A stretch of 48,462 nt of DNA from Actinomycetes bacterium (lineage in GTDB: Bacteria > Actinomycetota > Acidimicrobiia > Acidimicrobiales > RAAP-2), in assembly GCA_021827705.1 (NCBI GenBank), contig JAKAUQ010000013.1, forward strand, positions 1 to 48,462, given 5' to 3'. Position numbers and translations under genes: made by a program. Numbering within the stretch: position 1 is the stretch's first letter; each line of letters opens with the position of its first letter. Shown here piece after piece: positions 40,238 through 47,928 of the stretch. The notes beneath the pieces are model-generated. The model was not told where the DNA came from, made no database searches, and was given only the letters and a program-made list of their open reading frames with translations.

Positions 40238-41387
40238 GGTCGCGACCCGCGAGTACCGCGAGCGCGCGCGCAGCCGCACCTTCCGGATCTCGACGGCGGT
40301 GGTGCTCCTGGTGCTGCTGGCCGCGATCGTGGGGCCGAGCATCGGACGCCACCGCCACGTCGCGCCGCTGCGGGTGGCCGTGGATGCCGCGGCGCCCCCG
40401 TGGGTGGGCGCCAGCGTCGTGGCCCTGGCCCACGCGCTCGACCAGGCGGTGACCGTCACGACGGCGCCGGCCCGCGAGATGAGCGCCGCCCTGCGCGCGG
40501 GCACGGTGGACGTGACGGCCTCGGCGCGCGAGCTGCGCGTGGCCGGGTCCGTCGCGTCGAGCGCCGCGGCCCAGTCCTACGTCCACGCGCTGGCCCTGAC
40601 GCTCGGGCGGCTGCGCGCCGCCACGGTCGCCGGGCTCAGTACGTCCCAGTCGGCCGCGGTGATCGGGGCGCCGGCGCTGCCGGTCCACGGCCTGCCGTCC
40701 TCGCCGGCCGGCTCGACCTACGTGGCCGCGCTGGTGATCGGGGCCATCGTGGCCTTCGTGCTGCTCACCCAGTACGCGACGTGGACCCTGCTCGGGGTCA
40801 TGGAGGAGAAGGCCAGCCGGGTCGTCGAGGTGCTGCTGGCCACGATGCGGCCCCTGCGACTGCTCAGCGGCAAGGTGCTCGGCATCGGGGCCCTGGCCCT
40901 CACCCAGGTGGTGCTGCTGGGTGCGGTGGCGCTGGTCGCCGGGCGGGTGGCGGGGACCACGGTGCTGGCGGGCAGCTCGGCGTCCACCGTCGTCGTGTGG
41001 GTGGTGTGGATCCTCCTGGGCTACGGCGTGGCCAGCTGGGTCTACGCGGCCGCCGGCTCGCTGGCCGAGCGCCAGGACCAGGTCCAGAGCCTCCTGCTGC
41101 CCCTCAACGTGCCCACGATCGTCGGCTACATCACGGCGCTCACCGCGGCCAGCGCCGGCCACGCCTCGACGCTGCTGCGCGTCTTGGCCTTCATCCCGCT
41201 GACCTCGACCTTCGCGGTGCCCACGCTGATCGGGCTGCACGCCCTGAGCTGGGGCTGGGCGCTGGTCTCGGCCCTCGAGAGCGTGGTGGCCATCGCGCTG
41301 GTGGCCCGGGGGGCGGCCGCCATCTACCAGCGCGCCATCTTGCGCGGGGGGCGCGTGCGCCTGCGCGATCTGCGCTCGACGCGCTGA
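40122..41387 (+). CDS. ABC-2 type permease (NatB-like)
   Basis: A 421-residue membrane partner of the preceding ATPase. The first helix is at residues 3-17, a basic linker follows, then TREYRERARSRTFRIST, the cytoplasmic coupling region typical of NatB, and a second helix. A large extracytoplasmic domain (about 75-210) and five or six further helices follow, with the EEKASRVVEVLLATMRP segment typical of ABC-2 exporters. Substrate unknown; relatives export Na+ or drugs. GTG start overlaps the ATPase stop as GTGA. Confidence 0.85.
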   Translation: MRWIVTPVVLAILVWRIARRRRGRPAPRLTGGVSLDVVLVATREYRERARSRTFRISTAVVLLVLLAAIVGPSIGRHRHVAPLRVAVDAAAPPWVGASVVALAHALDQAVTVTTAPAREMSAALRAGTVDVTASARELRVAGSVASSAAAQSYVHALALTLGRLRAATVAGLSTSQSAAVIGAPALPVHGLPSSPAGSTYVAALVIGAIVAFVLLTQYATWTLLGVMEEKASRVVEVLLATMRPLRLLSGKVLGIGALALTQVVLLGAVALVAGRVAGTTVLAGSSASTVVVWVVWILLGYGVASWVYAAAGSLAERQDQVQSLLLPLNVPTIVGYITALTAASAGHASTLLRVLAFIPLTSTFAVPTLIGLHALSWGWALVSALESVVAIALVARGAAAIYQRAILRGGRVRLRDLRSTR

Positions 41388-41389
41388 GC

Positions 41390-41989
41390 ATGCCCGCCCC
41401 CGCGCGCGCGCCCGACGCGGTGCGCGCGGCAGTCCTGGCCCGCGGCGCCCAGATCGTCTGGATCGCGCCGCTGGCGCTGTGCGCGCTGCTCGACCCCCAC
41501 GTGGCCCTCAGCGAGGGCGGCGTGTCCAACTACGGCAACCACGTGGCCACCGCGCCGCTCTACGTGGTCTCCTTTGGAGGCAACGCCCTGGGGCTGCTGG
41601 CCGTGGCACGCGCCCTCCCGGGGGTGGTGGCGCGCGCTCGCGCGCTGGTGCTCGGGCTGCGAGCGGTCGCCGCCCTCGAGCTGGTCGTCCTGGCCACGAC
41701 CTTCGTGCGGCGCTACGCGTTCACCTGGTCCCTGGTGCACGACGACCTCGGGGTGGCCCAGTTCGCCGCAGCGGCCGCGGTGGCCGTCGTGATCGTGGCG
41801 CGCTGGCCGCGACCCTGCGCCCTGGCCTTCCTCGGGGTTCAGGTGGCCGGGTCGCTGCTCGGCCTGCTCTCGGCGCTGCGGATCATCCACCTGCTGTTCT
41901 GGGGACAGGTCGTGGGCTCGCTGGGCTTCGCCGCCACCGTCGGGATCGTCCTGGCGCGCGGCCTGCGCGACCGTGGCGCGGGCCCGTGA
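41390..41989 (+). CDS. Multi-pass membrane protein of unknown function, 199 aa
   Basis: ATG 41390 begins 3 bases after the permease stop, so this is probably the third gene of the exporter operon. About six hydrophobic helices alternate with short loops; the first loop has SEGGVSNYGNHVATAPLYVVSFGGN, here the only clearly polar region. I do not recognise a family. A helper or regulator of the exporter is possible from position alone. Confidence 0.65.
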   Translation: MPAPARAPDAVRAAVLARGAQIVWIAPLALCALLDPHVALSEGGVSNYGNHVATAPLYVVSFGGNALGLLAVARALPGVVARARALVLGLRAVAALELVVLATTFVRRYAFTWSLVHDDLGVAQFAAAAAVAVVIVARWPRPCALAFLGVQVAGSLLGLLSALRIIHLLFWGQVVGSLGFAATVGIVLARGLRDRGAGP

Positions 41990-41996
41990 GGCACCG

Positions 41997-42013
41997 GGTG
42001 GCCCCAGGCCACC
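41997..42013. terminator. Hairpin after the ABC exporter operon
   Basis: GGTGGCC (41997-42003) and GGCCACC (42007-42013) pair around a 3-base loop, 7 bases past the stop and before the convergent CopD-like gene's end. Confidence 0.6.
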
Positions 42014-42055
42014 GCCCCGAGCCCGGCGCAGGTCGCCGAGCCGGTACGCGTCCCG

Positions 42056-42493
42056 TCAGCCGGCCAGAGCCACACCGAGCACCAGGGCCAGGGTGGACAA
42101 GAGGGCCGCCAGTGCGGCCCACACGCCCTTGGCCCGCGGGCTCGACGCGTGCGGGTGGCGCCAGGCGGCCAGGCCGGCCCCGGCGACCACGGCCAGCTTG
42201 ACCCCGAACACGATGCGCCACGGGGTCGTGGCGATGCCCGAGCGCACGGCCAGGTAGTTCCAGATGCCGGTGGCCACGAGGAGCCAGTAGGCGGGCCAGC
42301 TCAGGCGACCGAAGGCCGCCGCGACGCGTCGCGGCGCGCTCTGGCCGAGGCCGCGGATCGTCCCGAGGAGCCCGGCCACGACCAGCTGGCCGCCCACCCA
42401 GACGCAGGCGGCCACGATGTGGAGGCTGAGGCGCGTGATGCTCAGCCAGTCCGCCAGCTGGGGCTGGCCCGCCAGGGTCAGCGGTGCGCTCAC
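42056..42493 (-). CDS. CopD-like membrane protein, 145 aa
   Basis: Four predicted helices. SLHIVAACVWVGGQLV early on matches the conserved His/Trp helix of the CopD family (copper resistance D domain), whose members are small heme- or copper-linked membrane proteins. No other His-rich motif is seen beyond WRHPHAS. The GTG at 42493 overlaps the crotonase stop as GTGA. The link with the crotonase is positional. Confidence 0.65.
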   Translation of the reverse strand: MSAPLTLAGQPQLADWLSITRLSLHIVAACVWVGGQLVVAGLLGTIRGLGQSAPRRVAAAFGRLSWPAYWLLVATGIWNYLAVRSGIATTPWRIVFGVKLAVVAGAGLAAWRHPHASSPRAKGVWAALAALLSTLALVLGVALAG

Positions 42494-43254
42494 CGCCCCG
42501 TCCAGGCGGGGGCGCGCTTCTCGGCGAAGGCGACCGCACCCTCCAGGGCGTCGGCGCTGGCCCCGATCGCCGCGAACGCCGCGTCGTTGACCGGCCAGGC
42601 CTCGGCCTCGGGCCGGTCCACCGTCTCGCGGATCACGCGCTTGGAGGTGGCCACGGCCAGCGGGGCGTTGCGGGCGATGCGCTCGCCCAGGGCCAGCGCG
42701 CTGGCCTCCAGGTCGGCTGCGGGCACCACGCGGTTGACGAGGCCCAGCTCGTAGGCGCGGGCCGCCGAGATGGGGTCGGCCACCAGGGCCAGCTCGTAGG
42801 CCAGGGCCAGGGGGATGCGCCGCGGCAGGCGCACCAGGCCTCCGGCCCCCGCGATGAGGCCCCGCTGGGCCTCGGGGATGCCGAAGATCGCGCTCTCGGC
42901 GGCCACCACCAGGTCGCAGCTGAGCACGATCTCGAACCCGCCGGCCAGGGCGGGCCCGTTGACCGCGGCGATCACCGGCGTGGCCAGGACGTGGGTGGTG
43001 ATGCCGGCGAAGCCGTGGTCGGTGAAGGGCACCTCGCCGGCGGCGAAGGCCTTCAGGTCCATGCCGGCCGAGAAGGCCTTGTCGCCCGCGCCGGTGAGCA
43101 CGATGGCGCGCACGGCCTCGTCGGCGTCGGCTTCGGCCAGTGCGGCCTCCAGGGCCAGGGCCGTCGCCCGGTTGATGGCGTTGCGGGCCTCGGGGCGGTT
43201 GATGGTGAGCAGCGCGACGGCGCCGCGGCGCTCGGACAGGACTTCGTTGGCCAT
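42490..43254 (-). CDS. Enoyl-CoA hydratase/isomerase (crotonase) family protein
   Basis: A 254-residue crotonase. TINRPEARNAIN, the oxyanion-hole FSAGMDLKAF and NGPALAGGFEIVLSCD, and the second glutamate in GIPEAQRGL are present. Both Glu positions needed for hydratase activity are acidic, so enoyl-CoA hydration in fatty-acid breakdown is the likely role, though isomerase or other specificities share the fold. AAGGAGGAACC before the ATG is a strong ribosome site. TAGCGT at 43280-43275 is a likely -10. Confidence 0.9.
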   Translation of the reverse strand: MANEVLSERRGAVALLTINRPEARNAINRATALALEAALAEADADEAVRAIVLTGAGDKAFSAGMDLKAFAAGEVPFTDHGFAGITTHVLATPVIAAVNGPALAGGFEIVLSCDLVVAAESAIFGIPEAQRGLIAGAGGLVRLPRRIPLALAYELALVADPISAARAYELGLVNRVVPAADLEASALALGERIARNAPLAVATSKRVIRETVDRPEAEAWPVNDAAFAAIGASADALEGAVAFAEKRAPAWTGR

Positions 43255-43313
43255 GGTTCCTCCTTGACGGATCGACGCTACTGCCTGGTGGGACCCGTGC
43301 GAGACTGGCGAGC

Positions 43314-44054
43314 GTGGGCACGCGCGGCTGGGCGACGCTGGACGGCTACGCCGTCGAGGGCGGGTTCGACACCGACGAGCTGACGACCTGCTGGTCGCCG
43401 GCGGTCGCCCTGGGCCAGGTGGCCGGTCCCGGCGCGGCGGCGGGCCTGTGGGCGCCCGGCGGCTACGAGGCCGCCCTGGACGCCGCGGCACCACTGGGGA
43501 TCGACGGGGTGCGCATCACGCTGGAGTGGGCCCGCCTCGAGCCGCGCGCTGGCCGGCCCGACGAGGCCGCCCTGGCCCGCTACCTCGCGGTCGTCTCGGC
43601 CGCCCAGGCCGCCGGGCTCGCCGTCGCGGTGGCGCTGCTCGACGGGACCTGGCCCCTGTGGGCGGGGGCCGAGGCGTGGCTCTTGCCCTGGGTGCGCCCG
43701 TACTTCGTGGCCCACGCCGCCCGCGTGGCCGACGCCCTGCCCGCCGGGGTCGGCGTCGTGGCCGCGGTGCGCCCGACCTGGCTGGTGCGCGCCGGGTACC
43801 TCACCGGCGAGGCGCCGCCGTGGCGGCGCCGGGCGCGAGCCGACGCGACGGCGGCGGCCGCCTCCCTCGCGGCCACGCTGGGTGAGGCGCGCGGGCTCGC
43901 CGTGGTGCGCGCCCACCCCGTCGAGGACGGGTCCGTGCGCACGGACCGCTCGCTGGTGACCGGGGCGGGACCGCTGGGTCGTCCCGGGCTGCTCACGCGC
44001 GAGGGCGCGCTCTTCTCGGCGACGAGCGCGAGTTTCCGCATCTCTGCGCGTTGA
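43314..44054 (+). CDS. Short GH1-like (beta-glucosidase fold) protein lacking the catalytic NEP
   Basis: A 246-residue protein. Residues 50-170 follow the front half of a family 1 glycosidase barrel: LGIDGVRITLEWARLEPRAG for the usual GVxxYRFSxxWxR segment, then AALARYLAVVSAAQAAGL, a TWPLW for the usual HxDLPxWL, and GYLTGEAPPW for the GYxxGxxPP after the acid/base. But the NEP acid/base triplet reads VRP (residues 152-154, bases 43767-43775), and the protein stops at about half the usual 450 residues, so the nucleophile ENG is absent too. It cannot work as a classical GH1. The tail from about residue 205 matches nothing. GAGACT 7 bases upstream of the GTG suggests a leaderless start. Confidence 0.62.
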   Translation: MGTRGWATLDGYAVEGGFDTDELTTCWSPAVALGQVAGPGAAAGLWAPGGYEAALDAAAPLGIDGVRITLEWARLEPRAGRPDEAALARYLAVVSAAQAAGLAVAVALLDGTWPLWAGAEAWLLPWVRPYFVAHAARVADALPAGVGVVAAVRPTWLVRAGYLTGEAPPWRRRARADATAAAASLAATLGEARGLAVVRAHPVEDGSVRTDRSLVTGAGPLGRPGLLTREGALFSATSASFRISAR

Positions 44055-44129
44055 CGTTGTGCAGCTCGTGATGCATGACCATGTCTGGCTGCTCGTCGTG
44101 TAGTACCTGGGTAGCGCCGGCAGTGCGTA

Positions 44130-45416
44130 TCAGGACAGTGAAGACATTCGCGCGATTGCCAGGCAACGGCGGGATCGCTCCGTGACAAGTTCTACAAGCC
44201 GATCTGGCATGCGCCTATCGAGGGCCACGACTTCGGGTGCACTGGCTGCGCCACAAAACGCAGCGGGAAGCAGTTCCCCGAGTTCTGCAACACGAGCAAG
44301 AAGATAGTCCGCCTCCAATCCAAGTTCGTCAGCGGCGGCAGGCCAGTTGTTGCGCTGCGGGAGCACTCGATAATCACCCCCCACCTTCATTGCCAGACGC
44401 AACTGCCTCTCGTGGGTGCCATAGGGCAAGGCGGAAGCTACGTCGTAGAGCGGAGCCAATCGGACGTGATTGCCAACGAGGAGCAGGGAGTAGTTCTTGG
44501 CATGGCCGTCGGTGCCAGCAATGAGCCAATTCCATATCAGGGCATCCGCAAAACGGTGGACGGCTTCATCGGCGATGCGCGGAGCCATCGCCCTGCGCAA
44601 GAACTTGGCCACTTGACCAGGACTCGGACCCCCATCATTCTGGTACTTCTTCGAGGGTGGAACCGACAGTGCCTGACAGAGATCTTCCTGGTGCACGCGC
44701 ACGGTGGAGGATCCTTCAGTCGATCGGTCGTAACGGTCGACGACGACCGCCGACTGTCCGGCGAACCGGGCCACGGAGGTTTTCACCGCCAGGAGGCCCG
44801 CTCGGCGGGCGGCATCGAGACAGAGGTGCTCAGTCAGATCATGGTCGTCCAGCCCCTCCACGGCAGGCTGGAGAATGTGGGTGGTCGGTGTTGACCCCGA
44901 GGGCTCTCCCCACTGATCACCTTGCCGCAGAAGCGCCGTCTTCGCTTGAGCACCTGCCAGGCTGAACTTCCCGGTGAACTCCCTTCCCAGCCAACTTGTC
45001 GCATCAGCTCGCAATTCTCTGACGCGCTCGGCAACGTCATCTTCTGTCAGCCAGGTGACCGAACCAGGTTGTCCTAGGACACGATCCACCTGCTCTGGCC
45101 GGGCGAAGCGGACTGCTCCGGCACAGTCCTCACCCACCTGAGTAGACAGTAGGGAGAATGGTGAGCTCGAAGTGTGAAATTGACGACTCCAGCTAGTGAG
45201 GACCCTGTCGTTGTCAGGCAGCAAACCCTGCAACCATGGGGTGACGATGTGGTCGGGATGTGTTGAAACCTGCACCGGCATCGACAGGGAGAGGGGGGTG
45301 GGGGCGGACTGGGATCGATACTCCTCGTCGTAGGTAAAACGTAGGCGTCCGTCGGAGAGCCTCTCGATGGATCCGGCAACAACATCCTCGAGAATCACGA
45401 CCAAGCGATTGGTCAT
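44130..45416 (-). CDS. hipA: HipA-type serine/threonine kinase toxin
   Basis: A 428-residue kinase of the HipA family; in E. coli it phosphorylates glutamyl-tRNA synthetase and induces persistence. The N-terminal subdomain (1-110) is followed by GKFSLAGAQAKTALL, whose Ser152 matches the autophosphorylation site. HQEDLCQAL, the catalytic D303 and N308 in AGTDGHAKN, and the metal-binding D325 in PLYDVAS are all intact, so the kinase should be active. ATG shares a base with the hipB stop (TGATG). The gene has clearly lower GC than its neighbours: 37 of 60 bases in 44341-44400, against 50 of 60 in 43861-43920, both counted by hand. Confidence 0.93.
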   Translation of the reverse strand: MTNRLVVILEDVVAGSIERLSDGRLRFTYDEEYRSQSAPTPLSLSMPVQVSTHPDHIVTPWLQGLLPDNDRVLTSWSRQFHTSSSPFSLLSTQVGEDCAGAVRFARPEQVDRVLGQPGSVTWLTEDDVAERVRELRADATSWLGREFTGKFSLAGAQAKTALLRQGDQWGEPSGSTPTTHILQPAVEGLDDHDLTEHLCLDAARRAGLLAVKTSVARFAGQSAVVVDRYDRSTEGSSTVRVHQEDLCQALSVPPSKKYQNDGGPSPGQVAKFLRRAMAPRIADEAVHRFADALIWNWLIAGTDGHAKNYSLLLVGNHVRLAPLYDVASALPYGTHERQLRLAMKVGGDYRVLPQRNNWPAAADELGLEADYLLARVAELGELLPAAFCGAASAPEVVALDRRMPDRLVELVTERSRRCLAIARMSSLS

Positions 45417-45739
45417 CAGCGGCGTTGTCTATCGAGAAGACTGTCGAGGTCAACCCTCGGTCCCTTGACTGCCTCACGCAAATCACGATGCGAATCTTCG
45501 AAGGAGCTTCTCGAGGGATCGCCGCTGTTGACCAGGGGGGCAACGTCCATCTGCAGCTCGAGGGCATCGAGTACCCGTAGAATCAGGCCAAAATCAACGG
45601 AAGTCTTGCCGCCTTCGACCATGGCCAGCCACGAGCGCGCCACGCTGGCTTGTCTGGCAAGTGCGTTCTGAGTCAGTTGGAGGTCCTTGCGACGGCCTTT
45701 GATGATTGCCGCGAGGTCCAATGCTGAGCTGACATTCAT
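45416..45739 (-). CDS. hipB: HipB-type antitoxin, XRE-family repressor
   Basis: A 107-residue DNA-binding antitoxin. A Cro/C1-type helix-turn-helix runs from about residue 12 to 65 (IIKGRRKDLQLTQNALARQASVARSWLA, here with the usual TQ..LA..A.VSR.. frame), followed by a charged tail. ATG 45739 has AAAGG 9 bases upstream; an in-frame ATG 45760 lies inside the operator and is unlikely. It should bind the repeated operators just upstream and neutralise HipA. Confidence 0.9.
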   Translation of the reverse strand: MNVSSALDLAAIIKGRRKDLQLTQNALARQASVARSWLAMVEGGKTSVDFGLILRVLDALELQMDVAPLVNSGDPSRSSFEDSHRDLREAVKGPRVDLDSLLDRQRR

Positions 45740-45749
45740 GGGGCACCTT

Positions 45750-45821
45750 TGTCTATGCACATAGACAACTACAGTATGTCTACGTCCGTGGACAACTATA
45801 GCAGATCTACGTACGCGGACA
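45750..45821 (-). promoter_or_regulatory. Three tandem hipBA operators with a 27-bp period
   Basis: TGTCTATGCACATAGACA (45750-45767), TGTCTACGTCCGTGGACA (45777-45794) and GATCTACGTACGCGGACA (45804-45821) share the form TGTCTAYG-NN-CRYRGACA. The first is a perfect inverted repeat, the second has one mismatch, the third is more decayed. Centres are exactly 27 bases apart, and the 9-base linkers also match (ACTACAGTA, ACTATAGCA). Reading leftwards, TATAGT (45800-45795) is a good -10 inside the array, so bound HipB would cover the promoter. Confidence 0.85.
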
Positions 45822-45966
45822 GCCCTTTAACGTCTGTGAGCGTGGTGAGTCTCGCGTAACCGTAGGTGAGAAGACGTTTCTAGTACCCCTGCGCGTTCTC
45901 ACCAGGACCGAGAGTCGCGGACACTCTCCACGGTTACCCACCGAGCCTGCTTGCCAAACTCGCGTA
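45822..45966. other. Non-coding stretch between the hipBA promoter and the antiporter gene
   Basis: No gene is seen. It holds nested inverted repeats: GGTGAGAA (45865-45872) with TTCTCACC (45896-45903), and outside them GTAACCG (45856-45862) with CGGTTAC (45931-45937). They could form a structured terminator for the antiporter gene or mark the edge of the hipBA insert. Confidence 0.4.
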
Positions 45967-47154
45967 TCAGGGCTCGAGGGGCGTCGGGTCCGCCTCGGGC
46001 GCCTTGAGCAGCCGGCGCGCCAGGGCCGGGAAGACCACGGCCGAGACGGTGGCGGCCAGCACCATCGCGGCAGCGTTGCGGGGGCCCACCAGGCCGGCCT
46101 GAGAGCCGATCTCGGCCGTCGTGATCAGCACCGTCAAGGGGGCCATCAGCACCAGCGCGCCGCCCAGCGCGTCGCGCCCGCCGTGCCCGCGCCAGCGCAG
46201 GTAGGGGATCAGGGCCAGGCGCGGCACGGCCAGCACCACCAGCAGCAGGCCGATGGTGGGCGCCAGGGTGACGACCCCGCCACCCAGGTGCGTCGAGAGC
46301 CCGACGGTCAGGAAGAAGAGCGGGATGAAGAAGGCGTTGGCCACCCCGCTCACGCGCTCGACGATCCCGCGGGCGCGCCCGAAGACCTGGCGAAAGAGCA
46401 GCCCGGCCAGCAGCGCGCCCAGGACGGTCGGGATGTGCACCAGATTGGCGAAGGCGATGACCACGAAGAGCAGCGCGAAGGTGCCCCGCAGGCCGACCTC
46501 GACGGGGTCGTCGCGCCGGAACCAGCGGTGGAAGTGGTGCGGGGTGTGCTGGCGCACGCGACGCAGCACGCGCACCAGCACGATGGCGAAGGCGACCAGC
46601 GCGGCGGCGCGCGCGACCAGCAGGCTCGTCGCCACGCCGAGCGAGCGGTGGGAGGCCACCGCGAGGGCGGTCAGCACCACCAGGTAGGTGGTCTCGGCCA
46701 CGGTGCCCACGACCAGGATGTCGCGGCTGGCGCGCGACCCGTCGCGGCCGAGCGCGTGGAGCACGGGCGCGGCGAGCCCGATCGAGACGGCCGCCCCCGA
46801 CAGGACCCACAGGCGCGACGCCCCCGCGACCCGGCCCATCACCAGGGCCGAGACCAGCAGGGCCAGCGCGAACAGGGCCACCCCCACGATGAGGGCCGAG
46901 CGCGCCTCGCGCCAGATGTCCCCGAAGCTCAGCTCCGCGCCGACCAGGAACATGAGCAGGTAGAAGCCGAGGGACCCGAGCGTCGCGACCGGGCTGCCGG
47001 CGCGCCAGTCGGCGGCCGGGATCACGGCGCTCAGCACCAGCCCGGCCACGATCTCGACGACGGCGCCCGGGATCCCGAGCACCTCGCCGAGCAGGGGACC
47101 AGCGAAGGCGGCCACCGCCAGGGCCGCCAGCACGAAGCCGACGCTGAGGCTCAC
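45967..47154 (-). CDS. CPA2-family cation/proton antiporter
   Basis: A 395-residue protein of about twelve helices with the Kef/NapA-type plan. LGIPGAVVEIVAGLVLS, the FLVGAELS segment of the Na+/H+ exchanger fold, LGALLAGLLFRQVFG and FFIPLFFLTVGLSTHL are the family's landmarks. No C-terminal RCK/TrkA-N nucleotide domain is present, so it is not a full Kef channel. Exchange of Na+ or K+ for H+ is likely. The GTG start lies 46 bases downstream of the dedA-like gene. Confidence 0.85.
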   Translation of the reverse strand: MSLSVGFVLAALAVAAFAGPLLGEVLGIPGAVVEIVAGLVLSAVIPAADWRAGSPVATLGSLGFYLLMFLVGAELSFGDIWREARSALIVGVALFALALLVSALVMGRVAGASRLWVLSGAAVSIGLAAPVLHALGRDGSRASRDILVVGTVAETTYLVVLTALAVASHRSLGVATSLLVARAAALVAFAIVLVRVLRRVRQHTPHHFHRWFRRDDPVEVGLRGTFALLFVVIAFANLVHIPTVLGALLAGLLFRQVFGRARGIVERVSGVANAFFIPLFFLTVGLSTHLGGGVVTLAPTIGLLLVVLAVPRLALIPYLRWRGHGGRDALGGALVLMAPLTVLITTAEIGSQAGLVGPRNAAAMVLAATVSAVVFPALARRLLKAPEADPTPLEP

Positions 47155-47200
47155 GCCGGACGCCCGGGCCGCTCGCGGTCGCGCCCGGCGCGCGGCCCCC

Positions 47201-47866
47201 TCACGCTGAGGGACGCTCCTCGTGGGCAGTGTGCGCCGCGGCCTCGAGACGGGCGTCGCGCCGGCGGCGCACCAGGTGCAGCGCGATCGCGCCCCCGACC
47301 ACCACGACCAGGACGGCCAGGCCGAACCACGAGCTGTAGGTCTCGATGCGCGCCAGGGCCCCCCCGGCGAAGTAGCCGAGCAGGGTGTAGGCCACGCCCC
47401 AGCACAGGCCGCCCAGGGCGTTGGCCACTAAGAAGCGCCGGTACTGCATGCGCGACATCCCCGCCAGGCCCGGCATCACGGCGCGCAAGAAGGCGGTGAA
47501 GCGCCCGACGAACACGTAGAGCGGCCCACGGCGCGCCAGACCGACCAGGGCCCGCTCGAGCGCCGCCTGGCGCCGGCGCAGCACCGGCAGGCGCATCAGG
47601 GCCGTGCCGTAGCGCCGGCCGATCTCGAAGCCCACCGAGTCGCCCACGACGGCGGCGACCACCACCAAGACGAGCAGGGCGTCCAGGTTGACGTGGCCCT
47701 GGCTGGCCACGACCCCGGCCACGATGACCGAGGTCTCCCCGGGCAGGACGAAGCCGATGAACAAGGCGGCCTCGCCGAAGACCAGCAGGGCGACCAGCCC
47801 GTAGACCCAGCCGCCGGGCAGGTGCTGGATCTGGTGGAGCACGAAGCCCACGATCGAGGCGACCAT
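47201..47866 (-). CDS. DedA-family membrane protein
   Basis: A 221-residue protein of the DedA/VTT superfamily. FGEAALFIGFVLPGETSVI, VGDSVGFEIGRRYG and FVGRFTAFLRAVMPGLAG with the conserved Arg residues are the classical motifs. Some DedA proteins flip undecaprenyl phosphate or other lipids. ATG 47866 directly follows GGGAGG, poor spacing; GTG 47896 ten codons upstream is an alternative. It is divergent from the DoxX-like gene. Confidence 0.85.
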   Translation of the reverse strand: MVASIVGFVLHQIQHLPGGWVYGLVALLVFGEAALFIGFVLPGETSVIVAGVVASQGHVNLDALLVLVVVAAVVGDSVGFEIGRRYGTALMRLPVLRRRQAALERALVGLARRGPLYVFVGRFTAFLRAVMPGLAGMSRMQYRRFLVANALGGLCWGVAYTLLGYFAGGALARIETYSSWFGLAVLVVVVGGAIALHLVRRRRDARLEAAAHTAHEERPSA

Positions 47867-47928
47867 CCTCCCATTCTGGTCGCCGGGCGCTGCCACCTGC
47901 CGCGCCCGGCGGTGTGCGACGATGGCGC

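Noticed and set aside
44130-45966. hipBA segment as prophage or integrative element
   Set aside because: No integrase, transposase, tRNA or att-like long repeat is present; only short 7-9 base matches flank it.
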